Of a DNA stretch of 64,000 bases, positions 54,886-64,000 are shown piece by piece. The position numbers and the translations under genes were made by a program. The DNA is from Vibrio fluvialis (GTDB lineage: Bacteria; Pseudomonadota; Gammaproteobacteria; Enterobacterales; Vibrionaceae): assembly GCF_900460245.1 (NCBI RefSeq), contig NZ_UHIP01000002.1, positions 496,001 through 560,000 on the forward strand, written 5' to 3'. Below the pieces are notes generated by a model, which saw only the letters and a program-made list of their open reading frames with translations, was not told the origin of the DNA and ran no database searches. Each line of letters starts with the position of its first letter. The stretch's first letter is position 1.

Positions 54886-56978
54886 TGAGTACACTCGCAA
54901 TTCGCCTTTGGACAACTTCCATCTGCTCTTTTTTGACAAAGCTCTATTACAGGTAAGTCCAATGTAGCGACAGCAGGTAGTAGACTCGACATCGTCGCTG
55001 ACATTGGAGCACATAGCATTTCCTCTGGCACTGCTTGAGCTTCAACGCCTCCAGGCAGTTCAGCCACTTGCCCACCATAACCCGAGCCGGATCCGGCGCT
55101 GCCGCCGGAGTTGAGGTTAATGGCGGAACCGACCACATGCACGCCGCCAGCATCGACTTTAATAAAATTGCCTGCGGCTTTGATGGTGAGTTCACTGCCC
55201 GCGTCGAGGACCAACTTGTTGCCTGCTTTAAGATGCACTTCGTTACCGGAGTCGAAAATGGTCTTATCGGCCACTTTCTGATGCAGCGATCCACCGATTT
55301 CAATGCTTTGATCTAATGCGATTTTGGTACGGCTTTCGCCGCCCACCGTCAGATGCTGATTGTTTTTGATCTGAGTAAAGCGGTCGTTCTCCACCGTGAG
55401 GTGTTTGTCGTGCTTAATCACGCTGGTGTGGTCGTTTTCAATCAGGCCATCAAAGTCTTTCTGCGCGTGCAGGTAAATTTGCTCACTGCCCGCTTGGTCT
55501 TCAAAACTGAGTTCGTTATAACCCTGCCCCTGATGGGTTTCGGTGCGCAGCACGGTTTTGGTTTTGTTGTCCGGCAGCGCATACGGCGCAGTGTTGGTGG
55601 CGTGATAGGTACGGCCGGTGACAATCGGTTGGTCGGGGTCACCATTGAGAAACGACACAATCACTTCATGGCCGATGCGCGGAATGGCAATCATGCCGTA
55701 TTGGCTGCCCGCCCAACCTTGCGAGACGCGCACCCAGCAGGAGCTGTGCTCATCACCGTTGGAGTAGCGATCCCACGGAAAATGCAGTTTTACACGGCCG
55801 TGTTCATCGCAGAAGATCTCTTCGCCTTCTGGGCCAACGACTGTGGCAATCATCGGGCCATCAACCTGAGGTTTGGCTTGCGGCGTGGCGCGCCAGGTGC
55901 GATGCGCCGGGATCAATGTGAATTGGTTCGCGTAGGTGGTCGCGCCATGACCGCCAGCTTCTTCCAGCGCCTGAGGCTGCGTGCCTTGGCTGGTGACACT
56001 CACCACCAACCAGTCTCGGTTTAAGGTGTCATCAAGGTGCTCTTGCAAGTCAAATTTCACCCCCGGACGCAGCAACGGTTGGTTGCTTTTCCCGGTCGCG
56101 GTGTGCGCGTTGCGGCGCAAATAATCAAGGCGGATCTGGCTGAACGCTTTGCCGCTGACATCGTCTTTATAGCGCCCCGGCGCATCGAAATGTTCGTAAT
56201 CTGGCTGCTGGTACTCCATTTCTGTCCCGACCACTTGCTGGGCAAACGAGTACGCCGGTTTTTTGAAGCTGTAATCCTGCAGCGCGGTCTGGCTCACCTC
56301 CGATTGGGTGTGCACGCTCAGCGCCGAGATATACGGTGATTCAATCATGCCGCCTGCCAGCGTGTTGTACGGAATTGGCTCACCGAGTTTCGGCAGGCTC
56401 TCTGAGGCGTCGCTGAATATCAGCGTATGTTTACCTTCTTCATGAATGAAGCTGTACACCAACCCTTCTTCGGCAGCTAAACGATGGAGAAAATCCAAGT
56501 CGGTTTCACGGTACTGAACGCAGAATTCACGCTGCGCACAATCGCGGGTCAGCGCAAAGGCGTAGTCGTTGATGCCCATTTCCTGCAACAGAATGGAGAG
56601 GATTTCCGGCACGGTGTTGAGTTGGAAGATGCGGCTGTTGTGGCGTAGAGACAAACGCTCTAAAGCAGGCACCAACGTGAGTGAATAGAAGGTGTGGTGA
56701 TGGCCGGTATCGCCCCGAGTAAAGCGGCGCACGATGCCGTTCACGCACTGAACCAGCATATCGTCGCGATAGAACGTCAGCTCCGCGACTTTATCCACCA
56801 CCATCTCCGGCGTTAAATTGGCAAGCCGACTGGCCAGTTCCAGTTGATAACGAAAACCGTGGCATAGCTGCCCATTTATACGTTCGCTGGAAAGCGTTTC
56901 TTGCCCGTCGAACCCACGCACCACCAGCGTGTCGTCCTCCAGACCTTCCACATGAAACTGATACTTTAACGTCGCCAT
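54882..56978 (-). CDS. vgrG: Type VI secretion spike protein VgrG
   Basis: A 698-residue VgrG. The gp27-like N-terminal domain (about 1-370, with [22 protein letters not shown]) and the gp5-like OB-fold (about 385-480, [14 protein letters not shown] and [16 protein letters not shown]) precede the long beta-helix needle (about 480-640; repeated polar motifs [15 protein letters not shown]). No extra catalytic domain follows: the last 60 residues are a short tail ending [16 protein letters not shown]. It forms the tip of the secretion tube. It is the second gene of the operon. The 3' end changes composition near the adaptor gene, suggesting exchange of the downstream cargo genes. Confidence 0.95.
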   Translation of the reverse strand: MATLKYQFHVEGLEDDTLVVRGFDGQETLSSERINGQLCHGFRYQLELASRLANLTPEMVVDKVAELTFYRDDMLVQCVNGIVRRFTRGDTGHHHTFYSLTLVPALERLSLRHNSRIFQLNTVPEILSILLQEMGINDYAFALTRDCAQREFCVQYRETDLDFLHRLAAEEGLVYSFIHEEGKHTLIFSDASESLPKLGEPIPYNTLAGGMIESPYISALSVHTQSEVSQTALQDYSFKKPAYSFAQQVVGTEMEYQQPDYEHFDAPGRYKDDVSGKAFSQIRLDYLRRNAHTATGKSNQPLLRPGVKFDLQEHLDDTLNRDWLVVSVTSQGTQPQALEEAGGHGATTYANQFTLIPAHRTWRATPQAKPQVDGPMIATVVGPEGEEIFCDEHGRVKLHFPWDRYSNGDEHSSCWVRVSQGWAGSQYGMIAIPRIGHEVIVSFLNGDPDQPIVTGRTYHATNTAPYALPDNKTKTVLRTETHQGQGYNELSFEDQAGSEQIYLHAQKDFDGLIENDHTSVIKHDKHLTVENDRFTQIKNNQHLTVGGESRTKIALDQSIEIGGSLHQKVADKTIFDSGNEVHLKAGNKLVLDAGSELTIKAAGNFIKVDAGGVHVVGSAINLNSGGSAGSGSGYGGQVAELPGGVEAQAVPEEMLCAPMSATMSSLLPAVATLDLPVIELCQKRADGSCPKANCECTQ

Positions 56979-57012
56979 CCTGCCATTCCTTCATACTCAG
57001 TAAAAATGGTGA

Positions 57013-57083
57013 AACCTTAAGCGCAAAACACCCGAAACCAAGCGGATGCCAGGGTGCGGGTTGGATGCTTTGTGCTTAAGGTT
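57013..57083 (-). promoter_or_regulatory. Long inverted repeat between hcp and vgrG
   Basis: Arms AACCTTAAGC/GCTTAAGGTT enclose about 51 bases, with further partial complementarity inside. With the neighbouring hairpin it would fold the hcp-vgrG intercistronic RNA. Confidence 0.5.
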
Positions 57084-57089
57084 CACAAG

Positions 57090-57113
57090 GTTGCCCGCCT
57101 TGAGACGGGCAAC
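57090..57113 (-). promoter_or_regulatory. Hairpin 17 bases after the hcp stop
   Basis: Stem GTTGCCCG/CGGGCAAC, extended by partial pairing around CTTGAG, and not followed by a T-run. Likely an mRNA 3'-end stabiliser or partial terminator that gives more Hcp than VgrG. Confidence 0.55.
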
Positions 57114-57129
57114 ACAGCTCGAGCGTAAA

Positions 57130-57648
57130 TTACGCTTCGATTGGTTTACGCCAATCGTCTGAGCCTGAAGTACCCGCGTTCACGTGATCCCACGTGATTT
57201 TGCGGTAAGACATCGAAACGGTCAGGTTCTGAGTGAAATCAGATTTTGCTGGATCTTGGCAGTGTGGCATTTCACATTGGATATCCACGATAGACGCGTT
57301 TTCCAGCTTGGTGGTGAAGAAGTTTTCTTGTTTGCCTTCGATAGACGTGCGGTACCATTTCAGTTCAACCGTCGTCATCTTCTCGCCTGATGCCAGTGCG
57401 TTGTACAGCAGAGGAACAGCTTTGTTCAGAGACACGGTGAATTTGAATGGTTTGTGCACACGCTGACCTGAAGGCTGGCCCGATTGTGGGTCAGTCGGAA
57501 CAGTAACGATGTGGTCGAACTGCTGAACCAGCATCTCGTCTTCGTGACCTTCAACGAATGAATCGCCGATAGAATCCGCAGTACAAGCGCCTGCAGTGAT
57601 TAGACCCTGAGTTTGACCTTCGATAGAGATATAACATGGAGTTGGCAT
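57130..57648 (-). CDS. hcp: Type VI secretion tube protein Hcp
   Basis: A 172-residue Hcp: MPTPCYISIEGQTQGLITAG at the start, HEDEMLVQQFDHIVTVPTD, then PFKFTVSLNKAVPLL and MSYRKITWDHVNAG near the end, all typical of the Vibrio Hcp of auxiliary clusters. It forms hexameric rings stacked into the secretion tube and is itself exported. First gene of the operon, with AAGGAATGAGC before the ATG. The upstream region carries a sigma-54 promoter and a 20-bp palindrome. No structural type VI genes (sheath, baseplate, ClpV) are in this window, so it depends on a main cluster elsewhere. Confidence 0.96.
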   Translation of the reverse strand: MPTPCYISIEGQTQGLITAGACTADSIGDSFVEGHEDEMLVQQFDHIVTVPTDPQSGQPSGQRVHKPFKFTVSLNKAVPLLYNALASGEKMTTVELKWYRTSIEGKQENFFTTKLENASIVDIQCEMPHCQDPAKSDFTQNLTVSMSYRKITWDHVNAGTSGSDDWRKPIEA

Positions 57649-57761
57649 TGCTCATTCCTTTCTAACTGGTTGTTTATCAGGCAACGGGTTAAGACAACCT
57701 TTGCCATTCGATAAAACGTTCGTGATGTAAGTGCGCTCAGCGCGAATTCAGTGAGTAAGGG

Positions 57762-57777
57762 AGCAAAGTCGATGCCA
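57762..57777 (-). promoter_or_regulatory. Sigma-54 promoter of the hcp operon
   Basis: Minus strand TGGCATCGACTTTGCT fits TGGCAC-N5-TTGCW with one mismatch, giving a start near 57751 and a leader of about 100 nt. V. cholerae hcp operons are known to use sigma-54 with the activator VasH. Confidence 0.8.
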
Positions 57778-57847
57778 CTTTGGCATTCTTTTAAAATCAA
57801 TTAGTTATATTTAAAACCTTGCCATTAGAGCAACAAACTGCCTTTGA

Positions 57848-57867
57848 ACAAGCAAGATCTTGCTTGT
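57848..57867. promoter_or_regulatory. 20-bp perfect palindrome, candidate enhancer-binding site
   Basis: ACAAGCAAGATCTTGCTTGT, about 97-116 bp upstream of the predicted hcp start. This is the normal place for a sigma-54 activator site. VasH binding is an inference. Otherwise 57649-57998 holds no gene. Confidence 0.55.
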
Positions 57868-57888
57868 CGGGCAAGGATCCTGCGATAC

Positions 57889-57921
57889 AAAAAAGCCCGA
57901 TTTACATTGTAAAATCGGGCT
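57889..57921 (-). terminator. Intrinsic terminator after glgB
   Basis: Perfect 10-bp arms AGCCCGATTT/AAATCGGGCT, followed on the minus strand by TTTTTTG. It separates glgB transcription from the hcp promoter. Confidence 0.85.
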
Positions 57922-57998
57922 CGAACAGGCTAATGAGTCATTCAGTCGATAAACTTATACATTAACGTAGCCAAAGGTGGCACGCGTAGTCTCAGTGA

Positions 57999-60131
57999 CT
58001 AAGGTAAACCCTCACTAGGTACTTTTTCCGTAGCCACCAGCGTATTGACCTCAAAGCCGCTGCCATCGTACTGAGGCGCATCGCTGTTGAGCAGCAGTTG
58101 ATAACTACCTGTCTTGGGTACACCTAAGCGGAAAGATTCATGTGGCACAGGGGTGAAGTTTGTTACCACCAGAATGCGCTCGCCATTTTCACTAAAGCGT
58201 TCATGGGCAATCACGCTGGCATCAGCGGAATCTTGCAGGCGCCATTCAAAACCTTTCGGATCGCAATCCAGTTCATGCAATGCCGCTTCATTACGGTACA
58301 GATGGTTCAAATCACGCACCAGACTTTGCACACCGTTATGACGGGCAAATTCCAGCAGGAACCATTGCAATTGATCATCGTGATTCCACTCCGCCGTCTG
58401 ACCGATCTCCGCTCCCATAAAGTTAAGCTTCTTGCCTGGCTGACCATACATGTAACCCAAATAAGCGCGCATGTTGGCAGTTTGCTGCCATTCATCGCCC
58501 GGCATTTTATAGATCAGAGAGCGCTTGCCATACACCACTTCGTCGTGAGATAGCGACAAGACGTAGTTTTCGCTAAAGGCATAAATCAGCGGGAAGGTCA
58601 GCGTATTGTGGTGATACTTGCGGTGCACCGGATCTTCCTGAATGTACGACAAGCTGTCATGCATCCAACCCATGTTCCATTTAAAGCCAAAGCCCAAACC
58701 GCCCATAAAGGTTGGTGCAGAGACCCCCGGAAACGCCGTGGATTCTTCGGCAATGGTCATCGCATTCGGGAAGTATTTGTAGACTTCCTCGTTCATCCAC
58801 TTCAGCGTTGCGATCGCATCATAGTTCTCACGGCCACCGTCGATGTTAGGAATCCACTGATCGTGACTGCGCGAGTAATCGAGGTACAGCATCGACGCCA
58901 CCGCATCAACACGAATGCCATCAATGTGGAACATTTCAAACCAGTACAGCGCGTTAGAAACCAGAAAACGGCGTACGTGCTCGCGCCCTAAATCATAGAT
59001 GTACGAGTTCCAATCCTGATGCCAGCCCCGGCGTGGATCCGGGTCGTGATAGAGTGGTGTGCCATCGAAGTTGGCCAAACCATGGTCATCCGATGGGAAA
59101 TGAGCCGGAACCCAGTCAAGTACCACGCCCAGTCCGGCTTGGTGACAGGCGTCGACAAAGTATTTGAAATCATCGGGTGTACCATAGCGACTGGTTGGCG
59201 CGAATAAACCAACAGGCTGATAGCCCCAAGAGCCGTAAAACGGATGCTCAGACACCGGCATCAGTTCAACATGGGTGTACCCCATATCGACCAGATACGG
59301 CACCAGTTGATCGGCCAATTCACGATAATTGAGGAAGCGGCCATCTTCGCCGCGTTTCCATGAACCAGCGTGCAGCTCATAAAACGATAACGCTTCTTTG
59401 CGTTTTTCCGTCACCGGACGGGTTTGCCAAGACGCATCCTGCCACTCATAGCTTTCGTGGTCATACACTACCGAAGCAAAGGATGGATACTGCTCAGCGT
59501 AACTACCCCACGGATCGGCTTTATGCGGTAAACCTTCACCATGTGGACCTTTCAATTCATATTTATACTGCACACCCGCTTCGAGGCCCGGAACAAACAA
59601 GCCCCAAATGCCGTAATCAAGACGCTGCATCGGATGGCGGCGACCATCCCATTGGTTAAATGAGCCGATCAAGCTGCAAGAGGAAGCGTGCGGCGCATAC
59701 ACCAGAAAACGTACCCCAGAGATCTGCTTTCCATCACGTTCAAGCGTGACAAAATGCGATCCCAGAAAACGATACATCTGCTTTGGCGTGTGCAGGTCGT
59801 CGTACTCGGCGTAAATGGAATGATACTGATACGGGTCGTCAATCAACTGCTCGACACCAGCCCAGTTGACAGCCAATTGATAATGGGTAAAACGCAGATC
59901 ACATGATGATTTGAGAACAAAACCGGATTCATCTTCACGCTCCAGCGCAATACGGGGTTCCCCTTCAATCACCAGCTCAACGCTGTCTGCGCCCGGCAGC
60001 CACACTCGCAGCGCGCACTGTTCATCGGCAATGTAGGGGCCTAAAAAGGCAAAAGGATCAGCAAACGCGGCGTGGGAAAGTTGTTGATAGGCCAGTTGCT
60101 GTTTGGATGGCTTCTTTTTTGTCGTTTTCAA
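57999..60131 (-). CDS. glgB: 1,4-alpha-glucan branching enzyme GlgB
   Basis: A 710-residue GH13 branching enzyme. Two N-terminal CBM48-like beta modules (about 20-230) precede the barrel with [22 protein letters not shown] (nucleophile Asp), ESTAFPGV (acid Glu) and [12 protein letters not shown]. It makes alpha-1,6 branches in glycogen. Start: no ATG fits; TTG at 60131 (then [11 protein letters not shown]) has AGGAG eight bases upstream and is preferred over TTG at 60161, which lies directly on the T-run of the upstream terminator. It follows malQ on the same strand but behind a terminator hairpin. Confidence 0.9.
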   Translation of the reverse strand: MKTTKKKPSKQQLAYQQLSHAAFADPFAFLGPYIADEQCALRVWLPGADSVELVIEGEPRIALEREDESGFVLKSSCDLRFTHYQLAVNWAGVEQLIDDPYQYHSIYAEYDDLHTPKQMYRFLGSHFVTLERDGKQISGVRFLVYAPHASSCSLIGSFNQWDGRRHPMQRLDYGIWGLFVPGLEAGVQYKYELKGPHGEGLPHKADPWGSYAEQYPSFASVVYDHESYEWQDASWQTRPVTEKRKEALSFYELHAGSWKRGEDGRFLNYRELADQLVPYLVDMGYTHVELMPVSEHPFYGSWGYQPVGLFAPTSRYGTPDDFKYFVDACHQAGLGVVLDWVPAHFPSDDHGLANFDGTPLYHDPDPRRGWHQDWNSYIYDLGREHVRRFLVSNALYWFEMFHIDGIRVDAVASMLYLDYSRSHDQWIPNIDGGRENYDAIATLKWMNEEVYKYFPNAMTIAEESTAFPGVSAPTFMGGLGFGFKWNMGWMHDSLSYIQEDPVHRKYHHNTLTFPLIYAFSENYVLSLSHDEVVYGKRSLIYKMPGDEWQQTANMRAYLGYMYGQPGKKLNFMGAEIGQTAEWNHDDQLQWFLLEFARHNGVQSLVRDLNHLYRNEAALHELDCDPKGFEWRLQDSADASVIAHERFSENGERILVVTNFTPVPHESFRLGVPKTGSYQLLLNSDAPQYDGSGFEVNTLVATEKVPSEGLP

Positions 60132-60162
60132 TATACCTACTCCTAACCTTGACTCACTCAAA

Positions 60163-60191
60163 AGAAAAAAATGCCCGCTAAAAGTGCGGGC
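60163..60191 (-). terminator. Terminator/attenuator between malQ and glgB
   Basis: Stem GCCCGC/GCGGGC, followed on the minus strand by ATTTTTTTC immediately before the glgB leader. It should limit read-through from malPQ into glgB. Confidence 0.75.
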
Positions 60192-60296
60192 TTGCTAGCG
60201 TTAAACCATCTTATCGAACTCAAGTATGACGTGGAGTGACCAAACCTAAACTTCTCGTTGTAATTTATGAGAAAAGGCTAAATCACTCCAATGGGT

Positions 60297-62477
60297 TTAT
60301 TTGCTTGCCTTGGCGCGAACTTCGCTCAGTTTCGACGCAATGCGGTTCACGTCTTCACGGGCGAAAATTTCGTCCAGATTCATGGAAAGCTTACGGCGCC
60401 AGTTAGGGTATTCATTAACTGTGCCAGGAATGTTGACTGGCTTATCCATTTCCAACCAGTCTTCAAGCTGGACACTCAACAACGCCGAAGAACCGGCAGC
60501 GACGTGCAACTGCAACGCTTCGCTCAGGTAGGAATCCATCGGGACCAGGCTGGCATCACGGCCTACGCCTTCAGGCAGGTAACCATGCCACGCCACTGAA
60601 TCCAGAATGCCTTGCTTGCACTTGAGGCGATCATCAAACAGCGCCGCCAGTTGGGTTGCATCTGGGTACAGGCCAATTTCACCGCCAAGTTTCAGGTCGT
60701 CGCAGTGCCAGAAACCACGCAGCGTTGGCATGTCGTGTGTACACAGCGCTGCCATTGACTGCTCGGCATAATGCTCCGGAGAAATAAAGCCGCCGTCGTC
60801 TTTGGAAGTTTCGAAGAAGAACACTTTGTATGAGTGCACGCCAGCATCACGCAGCAATTCAACGATTTCATCCGGCACGGTGCCCAAATCTTCGCCGATC
60901 ACGCTGCACTGATGGCGATGCGATTCCAGCGCCAGAATCGCCAGCATATCTTTCACCGGGTAGTAGATGTACGCGCCTTTGGTCGCGTTTTCACCTTTCG
61001 GAATCCACCACAGACGCAGCAGCCCCAGCACGTGGTCGATACGCAGCGCACCACAATGCTTCATGTTTGCACGCAGCAGTTTGATGTAAGCATCGTAAGC
61101 GGTGGCTTGCAGTACTTGCGGGTTCAGAGGTGGTAAACCCCAGTTCTGGCCCAGAGGACCAAGGATATCCGGCGGCGCACCAATGCTCGCGTCCATGATC
61201 AGGTTGCCATCATCTGCCCAGGTTTCAGAACCTGCGTCCGATACGCCCACCGCTAAATCGCGGTACAGACCGACGGACATGCCCTTCTCTTCTGCCAAAG
61301 CCTGAGCTTCATTGATCTGGGTGTCAGCAATCCACTGCAGGTACATGTAGAGGTGGACGCTGTCCTGATTCTCTTCAATGTATTTCTGCACTGCCGGGCT
61401 ATCGAAGCGACGGTAGCTTTCCGGGAACACTGGCCAGCCCCATACTTGGCTGTCTTTGGCGTGCAGGTCAGCATGCAGCGCATCAAACGTTGCCTGATGC
61501 AACAGGCTATCGCCACCCTCTTCGACAAAGTTGAGGAAGGCATTGGCGCGATCGGTGTTTTTTTCCAGATGGCGTTTTTTGAATTCAGCAAACAGCAGCG
61601 GCAGCACACTCATCTTCATTTCAGCGACTTCGGTGTAGTTCACCCAATGCGTGTCACGCACTTTTTGGAGGCGCTGTTGGAAATCCGGGCTGCCGACACG
61701 TTGCTGCGCTTCGCCGCTCAGTGCAAATTCCGGCACAGAGCTGACATCGATGTAAAGAATGTTCAACCAGCGACGCGAAGACGGGCTGTATGGGCTAGCG
61801 CCTTCCGGGTTGGCCGGGAACAGAGAGTGAATCGGGTTCAGACCAACAAAATCACCACCGCGTGACGCGATGTCAGCAACCAGTTGTTTCAGGTCACCAA
61901 AGTCACCGATACCCCAGTTATGCTGGGTACGCAGGGTGTAAAGCTGCACGCTCGGGCCCCACAGTTTCTTGCCGTGTTCCAGCGCAGATTGCTTAAAACA
62001 AGCTGGTGGCGTAATGATCAGCGTCATTTCATACGGCGCTTTGCGGCGTTTGCGGGTGATGTGCAGCGTATGGTAGCCCCATGCCAGATCACTTGGCAGG
62101 GCAAACACTAGAGGGCCACCCTCGGCACGCTCGTCTCGAACGATTTGAGACTGAAGATAGCCTTCAAGTACCTCTCCTTGCTCGGTTTCAAGACGCCAGT
62201 TAAATTCGCTTTCACGGGCACTCACGCCCAGATAGAGCGGAACTTCCACCGCTTCACCTTCGCGGATCACCAGAACCGGATCCAACACATCTTTCTTGTG
62301 TTTTTTCTCTGCCGACTTCAATAAGGTTTCGTCATTGGTGGTGTCGTAGCCCAAAGACGCCAAAAGACGACGGATAGTGTCGTCTTCAACACGCGCTTCG
62401 TCGCCCCATGCGCTCACATAGTGATCGACAATTTTTGCCATCTCTGCGACTTGTTTTAATGCGTTTTGTTCTTTCAT
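60297..62477 (-). CDS. malQ: 4-alpha-glucanotransferase (amylomaltase) MalQ
   Basis: A 726-residue GH77 enzyme. A long N-terminal region typical of proteobacterial MalQ (about 1-170) precedes the barrel with GIGDFGDLKQLV, NPIHSLFP, GLYRDLAVGVSDAGSETWAD, LRIDHVLGLLRLW (nucleophile Asp), IGEDLGTVPDEI (acid Glu) and CTHDMPTLRGFW. It disproportionates maltodextrins, feeding malP. ATG 62477 has GGAG upstream; codons further up overlap the malP stop region and are not coding. It is in an operon after malP. Confidence 0.93.
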   Translation of the reverse strand: MKEQNALKQVAEMAKIVDHYVSAWGDEARVEDDTIRRLLASLGYDTTNDETLLKSAEKKHKKDVLDPVLVIREGEAVEVPLYLGVSARESEFNWRLETEQGEVLEGYLQSQIVRDERAEGGPLVFALPSDLAWGYHTLHITRKRRKAPYEMTLIITPPACFKQSALEHGKKLWGPSVQLYTLRTQHNWGIGDFGDLKQLVADIASRGGDFVGLNPIHSLFPANPEGASPYSPSSRRWLNILYIDVSSVPEFALSGEAQQRVGSPDFQQRLQKVRDTHWVNYTEVAEMKMSVLPLLFAEFKKRHLEKNTDRANAFLNFVEEGGDSLLHQATFDALHADLHAKDSQVWGWPVFPESYRRFDSPAVQKYIEENQDSVHLYMYLQWIADTQINEAQALAEEKGMSVGLYRDLAVGVSDAGSETWADDGNLIMDASIGAPPDILGPLGQNWGLPPLNPQVLQATAYDAYIKLLRANMKHCGALRIDHVLGLLRLWWIPKGENATKGAYIYYPVKDMLAILALESHRHQCSVIGEDLGTVPDEIVELLRDAGVHSYKVFFFETSKDDGGFISPEHYAEQSMAALCTHDMPTLRGFWHCDDLKLGGEIGLYPDATQLAALFDDRLKCKQGILDSVAWHGYLPEGVGRDASLVPMDSYLSEALQLHVAAGSSALLSVQLEDWLEMDKPVNIPGTVNEYPNWRRKLSMNLDEIFAREDVNRIASKLSEVRAKASK

Positions 62478-62547
62478 CGCTCTCTCCGAAGGGACTGCTT
62501 TCCCCTTCAAAACGTGTAGGGTGTGTTGTAATAAATATGGTTGTGAC

Positions 62548-62573
62548 ACAGCCAAGGCAGTTGCCTTGGCTGT
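62548..62573 (-). promoter_or_regulatory. Intercistronic stem-loop malP-malQ
   Basis: Perfect 11-bp arms ACAGCCAAGGC/GCCTTGGCTGT with a 4-base loop, 9 bases after the malP stop and with no T-run. Probably an mRNA stabiliser or processing element. Confidence 0.55.
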
Positions 62574-62581
62574 TATTTGGT

Positions 62582-64000
62582 TTAGCGTTTGACCGCTTCC
62601 AGTTTCCAGATGTTGTTGACGTAATCCCGAATACTGCGGTCTGAGCTGAATTTGCCCACCAGCGCAGTATTGAGAATGGCTTTCTTCGCCCACCCCGCCT
62701 GGTCGCGGTATTGCTGATCGATGGCTTCGTGCGCCGCCACATAAGAGGCGAAATCTGCCAGCACCAGATACGGGTCGCCGCCATCGAGCAAGCTGTCGTA
62801 CGTTGCACGCAGTTTGCCCGGCGCGCCCGGCGTGAACTCGTCGCCCACCAGCAGATCCAACGATGCTTTCAGCAGCGGATCCGCGTGGTAGAAGTCGTAC
62901 GGGTTATAGCCGTTGGCTTTGAGTGATTCCACGCCATCCACTTCCAGACCGAAGATGTAGATGTTGTCATCGCCCACTTCTTCACGAATTTCTACGTTCG
63001 CGCCATCCATGGTACCGATGGTCAATGCACCGTTCAGCGCCATCTTCATGTTGCCGGTACCCGATGCTTCTTTACCTGCGGTAGAGATTTGCTCAGACAC
63101 ATCCGCTGCCGGAATGATGATTTCAGCCATGCTGACGCGGTAATCCGGCACAAACACAACTTTCAACTTGTTGTTGATGCGCGGATCGTTATTCACTTTC
63201 TCGGCAATCTTGTTGATGGCGTAGATGATCTCTTTCGCCAGGTGGTAACCCGGTGCTGCTTTCGCTGCGAAGAACACTACGCGAGGATGCATGTCAAAGC
63301 TTGGATCGTTCAGCAGACGGTGGTAAAGAGACAGAATGTGCAGCATGTTCAGGTGCTGACGCTTGTACTCGTGCAGACGTTTGATCTGCACGTCAAAGAT
63401 CGCATTGGTATCAAGCTCGATACCCATGTTCTCTTTCACCCAGTGCGCCAGACGCTCTTTATTCTCTTTCTTCACGGCCATGAACTGTTTCTGGAACGCT
63501 TTATCATCAGCAAACTGAGAAATCGCTTCTAGCTGATCCAGATCCGCAGGCCACTGATCACCAATTTTCTCCGTGATCAGCGCAGACAAACCCGGGTTAC
63601 AGAACTTCAGCCAGCGACGTGGCGTAATACCGTTGGTCACGTTTTGCAGACGGCCTGGGTAAAGCTCGTTGAATTCAGGGAACAGGTCGCGCTTCACCAG
63701 TTCAGAGTGCAACGCCGCTACGCCGTTCACCGCGTAAGAGCCGATCACACACAGGTTCGCCATGCGTACCATGCGGTGAAAGCCTTCTTCTATGATCGAC
63801 AGCTTTTGCTGTTTCGCCACATCACCCGGCCATTTCGCGCGCACTTCCTGCAGGAAGCGGTGGTTGATTTCGTAAATGATTTCCATATGACGAGGCAGCA
63901 GGCGCTGGATCAGAGACTCGCTCCAGGTTTCCAATGCTTCTGGCAGCAACGTGTGGTTGGTGTAAGCGAAGGTTTTTGAACAAATCGCCCACGCCGCTTC
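62582..64000 (-). CDS. malP: Maltodextrin phosphorylase MalP, 3' part
   Basis: The C-terminal 472 residues of an alpha-glucan phosphorylase; the gene continues beyond the window (the frame is open through [16 protein letters not shown] to the last base). Visible features are [53 protein letters not shown] and the PLP-lysine segment [14 protein letters not shown], all invariant in GT35. It releases glucose-1-phosphate from maltodextrins or glycogen. Position before malQ marks it as MalP rather than GlgP, by inference. Full length should be about 800-820 residues. Confidence 0.92.
   Translation of the reverse strand, partial: EAAWAICSKTFAYTNHTLLPEALETWSESLIQRLLPRHMEIIYEINHRFLQEVRAKWPGDVAKQQKLSIIEEGFHRMVRMANLCVIGSYAVNGVAALHSELVKRDLFPEFNELYPGRLQNVTNGITPRRWLKFCNPGLSALITEKIGDQWPADLDQLEAISQFADDKAFQKQFMAVKKENKERLAHWVKENMGIELDTNAIFDVQIKRLHEYKRQHLNMLHILSLYHRLLNDPSFDMHPRVVFFAAKAAPGYHLAKEIIYAINKIAEKVNNDPRINNKLKVVFVPDYRVSMAEIIIPAADVSEQISTAGKEASGTGNMKMALNGALTIGTMDGANVEIREEVGDDNIYIFGLEVDGVESLKANGYNPYDFYHADPLLKASLDLLVGDEFTPGAPGKLRATYDSLLDGGDPYLVLADFASYVAAHEAIDQQYRDQAGWAKKAILNTALVGKFSSDRSIRDYVNNIWKLEAVKR

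Noticed and set aside
57849..57866. Reading the CAAGCAAG/CTTGCTTG palindrome as a terminator
   Set aside because: There is no loop, no T-run and no gene ending at it; the real terminator lies at 57889-57921.
1..64000. CRISPR arrays, insertion sequences, tRNA or rRNA genes
   Set aside because: None seen on either strand when reading through: no regularly spaced repeats, no transposase-like products, no tRNA-like or rRNA-like segments.

Overview
The window looks like a stretch of the second chromosome of a Vibrio. This is judged from protein relatedness and from gene content that I recall from V. cholerae chromosome II: maltodextrin/glycogen genes beside an hcp-vgrG auxiliary type VI cluster, a VcINDY-type transporter, a ChiA2-type chitinase, a PhoX-type phosphatase, SstT, a PopT (DUF368) transporter and a PlzD-type PilZ protein. 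Base composition is moderate and even, except for an AT-richer type VI effector module. No rRNA, tRNA, insertion sequence, integrase or CRISPR array was seen.

Layout. 1-8.5 kb: end of a DUF3302/HlyD membrane-fusion pair, an MFS transporter with a Fur-box-like site on its start codon, an endonuclease/phosphatase-fold protein, two acetyltransferases, a c-di-GMP-binding PilZ protein, GltS, a quorum-regulatory RNA (Qrr) gene with sigma-54 promoter and LuxO-type site, and the divergent popT. 8.6-13 kb: a three-gene copper-delivery operon (SCO1, PCuAC), an RsgA paralogue with a possible 15-residue leader peptide, and SstT. 13-19 kb: a Sel1-repeat membrane protein and a maltose block (malM, lamB, divergent glgX) with three MalT-like boxes. 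19-30.5 kb: CtlX-type hydrolase, ABC exporter, DUF445 protein, PAP2 phosphatase, Tat-exported PhoX, and a 1376-residue fused formate dehydrogenase. 30.5-36.6 kb: a degenerate arginase-fold protein with its IclR regulator, a chemoreceptor, and a GntR-controlled ABC-2 operon. 36.7-45.6 kb: multidomain chitinase, tryptophanase preceded by a TnaC-like leader peptide, DUF2057 protein, HD-GYP protein, acetyltransferase and a DASS dicarboxylate transporter. 45.8-49.7 kb: a TetR/hydrolase pair sharing an operator motif, an AEC transporter, and START and MAPEG proteins.

49.7-57.9 kb is the accessory core: an auxiliary type VI secretion operon read leftward as hcp, vgrG, DUF4123 adaptor, 1194-residue LysM-headed effector, and secreted Sel1-repeat putative immunity protein. 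It has a sigma-54 promoter and a 20-bp perfect palindrome in enhancer position, and the last three genes are tightly coupled. The effector has no toxin motif that I recognise and is the best candidate here for an undescribed system. 58-64 kb returns to carbohydrate metabolism with glgB, malQ and the 3' part of malP.

How it fits together. Two sigma-54 promoters (qrr and hcp) tie quorum sensing and type VI secretion together. Maltodextrin uptake (lamB) feeds malQ, malP, glgX and glgB. The tryptophanase leader, MalT boxes, Fur box, IclR, GntR and TetR operators all lie directly in front of the genes they would be expected to control.
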